Source: Pseudochryseolinea flava | GTDB taxonomy: Bacteria; Bacteroidota; Bacteroidia; Cytophagales; Cyclobacteriaceae | NCBI RefSeq assembly: GCF_003286915.1 | Contig: NZ_QMFY01000007.1 | Location: forward strand, 1 to 64,000 | Direction of reading: 5' to 3' | Length of the DNA stretch: 64,000 nt | In this document: positions 36,972 to 43,337 of the stretch, one piece after another | How positions within the stretch are numbered: the stretch's first letter is position 1 | Layout of the letters: every line of letters starts with the position of its first letter | Translations under genes and position numbers: made by a program | Notes under the pieces: generated by a model | The model's input: only the letters and a program-made list of their open reading frames with translations | The model's database searches: none | Told to the model about the DNA's origin: nothing

Positions 36972-38075
36972 TTGAGAAAGATTCTACTGGTATTAGTCGT
37001 ATTCGCATTGCTAAGTTCTTGGGAGGCGAAGGCTCAAGATGCACCGCTGTTTACACAAAAGCTTACCAATTCATTTCTGTATAATCCTTCGGTTGCAGGA
37101 AATACCTTTGGCTCCATTACTTTATCACACCGAAAGTTTTGGTCTGGCGTGGAAGGATCGCCGAGTACTACATTCTTCAGTGCACATACGCCGTTCGCGC
37201 AACATCGATTCGGAACTGGATTAAATTTCTATCAAGACAAAGTCGGAATTACCACTTCGATCTATGCATCGGCGGCATTCGCCTATCACATCCGCATCAA
37301 CGACAACAATATGCTTTCATTTGGTGTATCGGGTGAGTACAATAATATGAAACTTGGAGGAGCAGATGTTATTCACGAGAACGATCCGCTGCTGATGACC
37401 GATAGCAGAAGTGCATTTGATTTCTCCTTCGGGACAAGCTATAAGTCGAAGTACTTTCAACTTGGTGCCGCTGCAAATCGACTCAACGCATTGACTGGCG
37501 TGATCGATACCGTTACACAGTTTCCTGCCTTTTACTCAGGGTTCTTTCAGTTGAACTTACCTTTCGCTGATGAAAAATTCTTGTTTGAGCCCATGGTAAC
37601 GGTGAGAAGTTTTGCAAAGAGTTCTCCCCAAGTTGATGCTGGCGCTTATCTAACAGGATATAATACAGTAATGGTAGGAGGGAGTTATCGCACGGGCGGA
37701 ACGATCAATGCGAGTGCTGCTTTTAGGTGGAAAAATGTCATGATTGGCTACAGTCGCGATATCGTGACTGGCGATTACCGACAAGGATTAGGGGCGACGA
37801 ATGAAATTTCTTTACGCTTTGATTTTAATGATCAAAGCTACTACATGAAGCAACGCAATGCCCGGGCTATCAATAGCAAGGCCATGAGTATTCGAAGGAA
37901 AACGTTAGGAACGTATAGCCGCAATGGTTCGTCTTTTCAGCAAAGTCAACGGTATAAGAAATCAGTTAAGCGTAAACAATTCATGTCGCCAAACTATCGG
38001 ATGAATGCAAGTAAAAAATTAATGACGCGAAAAGTAAGTGGCCGTAAGCCAAGCTATAAGCGCAGAAGAAGATAA
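36972..38075 (+). CDS. PorP/SprF-family type IX secretion outer-membrane protein
   Basis: Protein of 367 residues starting at TTG (36972), 7 bp after the adhesin stop; the signal peptide LRKILLVLVVFALLSSWEAKAQ supports that start. The PorP/SprF barrel opens with DAPLFTQKLTNSFLYNPSVAGN and ends near ISLRFDFND (about residue 293). SprF-like proteins anchor or export type B substrates, and the gene order substrate-then-SprF is standard. Unusual is a tail of about 70 residues after the barrel, very rich in Lys and Arg and ending KPSYKRRRR, which is not part of the usual fold. Confidence 0.88.
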   Translation: MRKILLVLVVFALLSSWEAKAQDAPLFTQKLTNSFLYNPSVAGNTFGSITLSHRKFWSGVEGSPSTTFFSAHTPFAQHRFGTGLNFYQDKVGITTSIYASAAFAYHIRINDNNMLSFGVSGEYNNMKLGGADVIHENDPLLMTDSRSAFDFSFGTSYKSKYFQLGAAANRLNALTGVIDTVTQFPAFYSGFFQLNLPFADEKFLFEPMVTVRSFAKSSPQVDAGAYLTGYNTVMVGGSYRTGGTINASAAFRWKNVMIGYSRDIVTGDYRQGLGATNEISLRFDFNDQSYYMKQRNARAINSKAMSIRRKTLGTYSRNGSSFQQSQRYKKSVKRKQFMSPNYRMNASKKLMTRKVSGRKPSYKRRRR

Positions 38076-38101
38076 CCCTATACCAACAAGGAAACTCCAC
38101 C

Positions 38102-38881
38102 ATGCAAGCTAGACTAATAAAATTCGATACATACTTATCACTGTTGAAAAAACACCTCGTGCCATTCGTGGCCGGTATCGTGATTTGTGGCATATCACTT
38201 TACATCTTCGTGCTTTTTTCATTCATGTCACTGACGCTCTCACAAGAATCATTAGACGTGGACTATGAGAAGATCGAGAAGGAGGGAACGTCTACACAAG
38301 GCGTTGTTACAGACATATCCACCATTTACAGCGCGTCGATCAATGGCCGACATCCGTCAGATATATCTTACGATTACGTAGTCGACGGAGATACGCTCTA
38401 TGGGCAATTTCGCACGATCGATCCCGATGTATTTGATCTGTATGTCGGCGATGAAGTGGACGTGAGATATCTTGGATCAAATTCCATGTTGACCGATTTC
38501 GAGACGTTTAGCTTTCCATTTCAAATCATTCAATATGTCTGCTTAATATTTTTAGGCATAGGCGTTACACTCATGTTGTACGCGGTCATTCGTGTCGTCG
38601 TGAAGTCACAGCTTCTTAAATATGGTAAGATCGTCGAAGCTACGTTTGTAAAAACAGACCCGATGTTAAGTGTGGCGTTCTCAACAAAGGGTGTCGTGTT
38701 TTATCAATACACAACGAGCACGGGAAGGGTGATTAATGCCAAATGTAAAACCGATGATTTATTTCTATTCCGCGAAGTAAAGCCAGGCGATCCGATCAAG
38801 ATCTTCGTCGGAACAAAAAATGAAAACAATTCATCCTTAATTCCGGCCGTCGAAGCTCAACGAAATCGTTGGGTGATCTAG
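38102..38881 (+). CDS. DUF3592-like membrane protein
   Basis: Protein of 259 residues with one transmembrane helix near 22-45 and a second near 138-165. Between them is a beta-rich soluble domain (TQGVVTDISTIY...SYDYVVDGDTLYGQF...GDEVDVRYLGSNS) resembling DUF3592; a second, similar strand set follows the second helix (VFYQYTTSTGRVINAKC...GDPIKIFVG). Function unknown. Not obviously tied to the T9SS pair upstream, though only 26 bp separate them. Confidence 0.65.
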   Translation: MQARLIKFDTYLSLLKKHLVPFVAGIVICGISLYIFVLFSFMSLTLSQESLDVDYEKIEKEGTSTQGVVTDISTIYSASINGRHPSDISYDYVVDGDTLYGQFRTIDPDVFDLYVGDEVDVRYLGSNSMLTDFETFSFPFQIIQYVCLIFLGIGVTLMLYAVIRVVVKSQLLKYGKIVEATFVKTDPMLSVAFSTKGVVFYQYTTSTGRVINAKCKTDDLFLFREVKPGDPIKIFVGTKNENNSSLIPAVEAQRNRWVI

Positions 38882-38906
38882 TTCTCCGAGCGGTCTTGGG
38901 AGAGCA

Positions 38907-39398
38907 TCAGTGTTTGGGAGTTGGATCTTTTGCACAATTATCCTGCACATACTGAAAGTTTATCCCATGCTCCTGCAGTAACGTATTGAATTCTGACTTG
39001 GTCAACTCTTTAGTCTTCCCATTGCCATTGTAATAGTAGTTACAGCATTTTTTATCGTAATGATAGAATGCAGTTAATGTAATGACACTGTCACCTTCCA
39101 GATAGTCAAAATGATCACTTTCAATTTTGATCGCATAGTTTGCAAATAAGGCATCTTGAATTTGAATGTCTTTCAAGCTGTGGCGTGGGTAGGCGTTAGA
39201 CGGATTGGTCCACCAAAGACTACTTTGACTTTCTATAAAAGTTGATTCAAGTAAGGGGAGTTGAAGGGCCTTACGTTCACTGTTAAACGACTGGTCGTAG
39301 TTAGAAATCTTGATCGACTTGTATAGATATGGTCCGCCGATTATAACGATCAGCGCAATGGATATCAGAATTTCTTTTCGCGTAAATTTAAGGCGCAT
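38907..39398 (-). CDS. hypothetical membrane-anchored protein
   Basis: Protein of 163 residues with one N-terminal transmembrane helix (about 10-27) and a soluble part of about 135 residues containing a Cys-Cys pair (YDKKCCNYYY) and a further Cys near the C-terminus. I do not recognise the family. Probably inner-membrane anchored with its domain in the periplasm. It lies downstream of tex on the same strand but is separated from it by a terminator hairpin. Confidence 0.6.
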   Translation of the reverse strand: MRLKFTRKEILISIALIVIIGGPYLYKSIKISNYDQSFNSERKALQLPLLESTFIESQSSLWWTNPSNAYPRHSLKDIQIQDALFANYAIKIESDHFDYLEGDSVITLTAFYHYDKKCCNYYYNGNGKTKELTKSEFNTLLQEHGINFQYVQDNCAKDPTPKH

Positions 39399-39440
39399 GG
39401 TAGTTGTCGTTTGTGAGTTACGATGATGGTATCAAATAAA

Positions 39441-39469
39441 AAAGGTTCAGAACGATTGCCTGAACCTTT
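39441..39469 (-). terminator. rho-independent terminator of tex
   Basis: Perfect 10-bp stem AAAGGTTCAG / CTGAACCTTT with a 9-nt loop. On the reverse strand it is followed by a T-rich run. Confidence 0.85.
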
Positions 39470-39489
39470 GTGAATATCCTTAATTCAAA

Positions 39490-41772
39490 TTACTTCTTAA
39501 ACTTATTAACGAGCATCGCGAGTTTGTCTTCCATGCTCATTTCCTTTTCCTTCGGTTTATTGTCGCGACGATTGTCTTTGGAGCGATTTCCTCCCCCTGT
39601 GTTTGTCGTGGGTTGTGCATCTGCAAACGGGTTGCTCTTCATAGAAAGACCAATACGTTTACGCGGTACATCCACTTCAACAACAGTGACATTCACCTTT
39701 TGTGCCACAGAGACTGCCTCCTTAGGATCTTTAATGAATTTGTCCGAAAGGTGACTGATGTGAACAAGCCCATCTTGGTGAACACCGATATCGACGAAAG
39801 CACCAAAGTTGGTTACGTTCGTTACAATCCCAGGAAGTCTCATTCCGATTTTGAGATCACCAATCGTGTTAACACCATCGGTGAAGCTGAAAATTTCGAA
39901 TACCTGACGAGGGTCGCGTCCTGGTTTCTCTAATTCTGATACGATATCCGTAAGTGTAGGAAGCCCCACCTTATCGTTTACATATTTCTTTAGGTCAAGT
40001 TGTCTCCTCAGGTCAGCGCTTGACATGAGTTCCTTCACTGAGCAATTTAGGTCTGCCGCCATTTGTTGCACGATAGCATAGCTTTCAGGGTGAACAGCGC
40101 TTGCATCCAACGGATTTTGTGAATCACCGATGCGTAAAAATCCCGCGGCCTGCTCAAATACTTTTTCACCTAAGCGCGGTACTTTCATCAGCTCTGCACG
40201 TTCCTTAAACGGACCGTTTTGATTTCTGAATTCTACAATATTCTTCGCGAGTGCGGGACTCAATCCCGAGACGTAGGAGAGGAGTTCTTTACTGGCCGTG
40301 TTTACTTCAACGCCAACGGAGTTCACGCAGCTCATTACAACATCGTCGAGACCAGCCTTGAGTTTAGTCTGATCAACATCATGCTGATATTGACCAACCC
40401 CGATAGATTTGGCATCGATCTTCACCAGTTCCGCCAGCGGATCCATCAATCTTCTTCCGATCGATACTGCGCCCCGAACCGTCACATCTTTGTCTGGGAA
40501 TTCTTCACGTGCAACGTCAGAGGCTGAATAAACTGATGCACCGCTTTCGTTAACCATCACCACAATAATCTTATTGCTCAGGCCGATAGACTTTACAAAA
40601 GATTCCGTTTCACGACTCGCAGTACCATTACCAATCGCGATCGCTTCAATGTCGAATTGGGTGCAAAGCTGTTTGATCAAAGCACCAGACTTAGCCGTTT
40701 CCCGTTGAGGGTCGTTGGGATAGATCACGTCATAGTGAAGCAATTTTCCCTGTCGATCGAGACACACAACTTTACATCCAGTTCTAAATCCAGGATCGAG
40801 AGCAAGAACGTTTTTCTGTCCGAGTGGTGCAGCGAGGAGCAACTCTTTCAAGTTTGACGCAAATACTTTAATCGCTTCTTCATCGGCACGCATTTTCGTT
40901 TCCATACGGATTTCCGTCTCAAGTGACGGACGAAGTAAACGTTTATAAGAGTCTTTAATAGCAAGACTTACTTGTTCAGCCGCTGGATTTTCAGCCTTCA
41001 CAAATTGGCGTTCCATTGACGAGATTGCCATTTCTTCCGGTGGAAAAATATCCAATGCAAGAATGCCTTCCTTTTCCCCACGACGCATCGCCAAAAGTCT
41101 GTGTGAAGGTGTCTTGGCTATTGGTTCGTTCCACTCAAAGTAGTCTTTGTATTTTTGGCCCTCAGTTTCCTTGCCTTTCATCACACGTGACTCTACGTTG
41201 CCTTCGCTCCAGAAAAGTTCGCGTACATTCTTCCGAGTGTCCTGGTTTTCAGCAACCCATTCTGCGATGATGTCGCGCGCGCCGTCGAGTGCTTCTTGCT
41301 GATTTGCAACACCTTTTTCAGTATTAATAAAGGTGGATGAGAAAGAATCGAGGTCAAATTTTTCTTGTTCAAAAAGTCGCTGTGCCAAAGGCTCGAGGCC
41401 TTTCTCTTTTGCAACACTCGCGCGTGTTTTACGCTTCGGCTTGTATGGCAGATAGATATCTTCCAGTTCTGCTAATGTTTCGGCATTGACAACAGAACCC
41501 AGCAACTCTGGCGTTAATTTTCCTTGTTTCTCGATGGAGCTGATGATCGCTTCACGACGTTTATCCAATTCACGCAATTGCTCAATTCGATCACGAATGT
41601 TGGCTACCATAACCTCATCCATGCTGCCGGTCATTTCCTTGCGATAACGCGAAATGAAAGGAATTGTAGCGCCTTCCGCCAACAAATCGGCCACAGCCTT
41701 AACATTTTTGAGAGGCAAGGAGAACTCCTTTGCCATCTGATCAACCCACCTAGAAAGATTTTCTTGCTCCAT
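39490..41772 (-). CDS. tex: Tex transcription accessory / RNA-binding protein
   Basis: Protein of 760 residues from the ATG at 41772 (MEQENLSRWVDQMAKEF). The longer frame to 41814 is excluded because the promoter at 41792-41821 would lie inside it. Domain order matches Tex: N-terminal helical domain with PFISRYRKEMTGSMDE, YqgF-like domain (VLALDPGFRTGCKVV), helix-hairpin-helix pair (GLSPALAKNIVEFRNQNGPF...LMKVPRLG), and S1 RNA-binding domain (GIVTNVTNFGAFVDIGVHQDGLVHISHL), then a charged tail. Tex is a cytoplasmic nucleic-acid binding factor linked to transcription and ribosomes. Confidence 0.96.
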   Translation of the reverse strand: MEQENLSRWVDQMAKEFSLPLKNVKAVADLLAEGATIPFISRYRKEMTGSMDEVMVANIRDRIEQLRELDKRREAIISSIEKQGKLTPELLGSVVNAETLAELEDIYLPYKPKRKTRASVAKEKGLEPLAQRLFEQEKFDLDSFSSTFINTEKGVANQQEALDGARDIIAEWVAENQDTRKNVRELFWSEGNVESRVMKGKETEGQKYKDYFEWNEPIAKTPSHRLLAMRRGEKEGILALDIFPPEEMAISSMERQFVKAENPAAEQVSLAIKDSYKRLLRPSLETEIRMETKMRADEEAIKVFASNLKELLLAAPLGQKNVLALDPGFRTGCKVVCLDRQGKLLHYDVIYPNDPQRETAKSGALIKQLCTQFDIEAIAIGNGTASRETESFVKSIGLSNKIIVVMVNESGASVYSASDVAREEFPDKDVTVRGAVSIGRRLMDPLAELVKIDAKSIGVGQYQHDVDQTKLKAGLDDVVMSCVNSVGVEVNTASKELLSYVSGLSPALAKNIVEFRNQNGPFKERAELMKVPRLGEKVFEQAAGFLRIGDSQNPLDASAVHPESYAIVQQMAADLNCSVKELMSSADLRRQLDLKKYVNDKVGLPTLTDIVSELEKPGRDPRQVFEIFSFTDGVNTIGDLKIGMRLPGIVTNVTNFGAFVDIGVHQDGLVHISHLSDKFIKDPKEAVSVAQKVNVTVVEVDVPRKRIGLSMKSNPFADAQPTTNTGGGNRSKDNRRDNKPKEKEMSMEDKLAMLVNKFKK

Positions 41773-41791
41773 AAAATTAAAAACAGGGAGG

Positions 41792-41821
41792 CAAAAATAT
41801 AAGATCGGAAACAACCTGCAA
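41792..41821 (-). promoter_or_regulatory. tex promoter
   Basis: On the reverse strand TTG (41819-41821), a 19-bp spacer and TATTTTTG (41792-41799) match the Bacteroidota promoter consensus well. The predicted start of transcription near 41785 leaves a short leader before the ATG at 41772. Confidence 0.6.
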
Positions 41822-41910
41822 GGGTTTTGCGACGATGTGGTGCACTGTTTTACCAGACAGTGTCATCTTTTGTCGCAATTCAGAAACCAGCGTTAAAAAA
41901 GCCGCAATTA

Positions 41911-41992
41911 GTCTCACGATGGGTAGACACATAACGAAAAAGACAGCGTTCTTGCTGTCTTTTTTGTAGCGCGAGGAGAGTTGAACCCCCGT
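41911..41992 (-). repeat. decayed second copy of the tRNA 3' end, terminator and GIY-YIG start
   Basis: This stretch repeats, with deletions, the sequence at 42232-42338. 41967-41992 copies the T-arm and 3' acceptor strand of tRNA-Met, one base shorter. 41937-41965 copies the terminator hairpin (stem AAAAAGACAGC / GCTGTCTTTTT). 41911-41936 keeps GTCTcACGATGGG and CATAACG from the start of the GIY-YIG gene. It is the remnant of a tandem duplication. Confidence 0.75.
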
Positions 41993-42014
41993 CCGCCTAT
42001 GGCAGATATGAGTT

Positions 42015-42275
42015 TCAATGCTCTTGTTGGTATTTTTCTATTAACTGTTTGATGAGCACTCTTCCCATCCAGACTTCAATTCCTTTTCTCTTTTTATTGC
42101 ATCGGCTTTCGAGATGTACTGCTCCGTGTACAATACGATCCATGGTCGGTATCGCCAGCGTTTATCCTTTGGTAGACAGTTCATTGTGAGATGCCAAGCG
42201 TGATTCAAGATCACTTGTATAACCCACATAAGTCTTACGATGGGGAATGCTGTAAAGTACGTAAACATGATGCAT
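42015..42275 (-). pseudogene. GIY-YIG nuclease, doubly frameshifted
   Basis: A small GIY-YIG endonuclease of the UPF0213/homing type can be followed in two frames. It starts MHHVYVLYSIPHRKTYVGYTSDL (ATG at 42275) and runs to SHNELSTKG before a stop. The next frame continues RWRYRPWIVLYTEQYISKADAIKREKELKSG, and the first frame resumes as MGRVLIKQLIEKYQQEH to a TGA at 42015. The two shifts compensate, and the total length of 261 bp is a multiple of three, as for an intact 86-residue protein. The catalytic GIY...YIG-equivalent (YVLYS...YVGYT), the Arg in the helix and the conserved Glu region remain visible. It sits directly downstream of tRNA-Met. Confidence 0.75.
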
Positions 42276-42279
42276 AACG

Positions 42280-42309
42280 AAAAAAGACAGCGTTCATGCT
42301 GTCTTTTTT
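42280..42309 (-). terminator. tRNA-Met terminator
   Basis: Perfect stem AAAAAAGACAGC / GCTGTCTTTTTT with a 6-nt loop directly after the tRNA 3' end on the reverse strand. Confidence 0.85.
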
Positions 42310-42310
42310 G

Positions 42311-42384
42311 TAGCGCGGGGGAGAGTTGAACCCCCGACCTTTGGGTTATGAATCCAACGCTCTAACCACCTGAGCTACCGCGCC
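42311..42384 (-). tRNA. tRNA-Met (CAT anticodon)
   Basis: A 74-nt cloverleaf on the reverse strand. Acceptor stem GGCGCGG pairs with CCGCGCT (one G-U). The D-arm contains TAGCTCAGGTGGTTAGAGC. The anticodon loop is TTCATAA (anticodon at 42348-42350). The T-arm is GGGGGTTCAACTCTCCCCC, and the discriminator is A. CCA is not encoded. CAT could also be tRNA-Ile2 with lysidine; the stem sequences resemble elongator Met. A partial second copy of its 3' end lies about 345 bp downstream. Confidence 0.95.
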
Positions 42385-42575
42385 GTTTTAATCTAAAATT
42401 CAACTATTTACTATCAAATTATTGAAATTCAGAAGACTATATGCGAGAAGTGAATCACAATTCCCGATTTAGGAGCGCAAACTTACGAAGTTGATTATAA
42501 TATTCAACTGATGATCAAAAATAAATATGTCTAAATATCCTTTAGCATGTGAAACTCACTGACGATACCTTACCA

Positions 42576-43328
42576 TCACACCACCGAATATCCCGGCATA
42601 ACCACTTCCAAGAATAATTGCTTTCTATTTCGCGCCACGTCGAGATAATCATTATTGCTCATTTGCACCTGACCACCACGACCTTTTACGTACGACTTCA
42701 CATGTTCAATGTTGATCAGATAGGAATTATGGATTCTAACAAATTGTGGCAACTGCAGGATGGTCTCGAACTCCTTCAGATTTTTTGACACCAATATCTT
42801 TTGGTCATTCGTCAAAATAAAGGAAGTGTAGTTGCCTTCCGCCTTACAATAAAGAATGCGTGTCAATGCGATGATCTGCAGGCCATGTGAGTCTGCGATA
42901 GCTATTCGACCATTCATCGGTCCTTGTGGGTGTCGATTGTCGCCTCGAACCAACGCGCGAAGTTGTTCCCCTTTTTTCTTCGACACTTTCACAACAGCGT
43001 CCTTCAATTCATCCCCAACCAACGGCTTCACCAGGTAGTCGATGGCGGCATATTTAATGGCTTTGATCGCGTAGTTGTTGTATCCCGTGGTGAAAATGAT
43101 TTCAAAATCAATCTGTGAAAGACGTTGCAGCAAATCAAAACCATCACCGTCGTTTAGGTGAACATCGAGAAACACGATGTCTGGTGAATCGTGATTTGAG
43201 AGATATTCAAATGCCGCATTTACGGAATCACATTCATGATCGATTACCACATCAGGGCAGTGTATCGAGAGAAGTTTCCGAAGTGTAGTGCGAGCACTTT
43301 GTTCATCGTCTATTATTACAACATTCAT
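42576..43328 (-). CDS. LytTR-family response regulator
   Basis: Protein of 250 residues: receiver domain (about 1-120) with acidic pocket IIDDE, phospho-acceptor Asp55 in VFLDVHL, and Lys in LVKPL; then a LytTR DNA-binding domain (about 140-240; ILYCKAEGNYTSFIL...FVRIHNSYLINIEHVKSY). It acts in the cytoplasm as the output partner of the sensor kinase encoded just upstream (9 bp gap on the same strand). Targets unknown. Confidence 0.95.
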   Translation of the reverse strand: MNVVIIDDEQSARTTLRKLLSIHCPDVVIDHECDSVNAAFEYLSNHDSPDIVFLDVHLNDGDGFDLLQRLSQIDFEIIFTTGYNNYAIKAIKYAAIDYLVKPLVGDELKDAVVKVSKKKGEQLRALVRGDNRHPQGPMNGRIAIADSHGLQIIALTRILYCKAEGNYTSFILTNDQKILVSKNLKEFETILQLPQFVRIHNSYLINIEHVKSYVKGRGGQVQMSNNDYLDVARNRKQLFLEVVMPGYSVV

Positions 43329-43337
43329 AGGAGTCCT

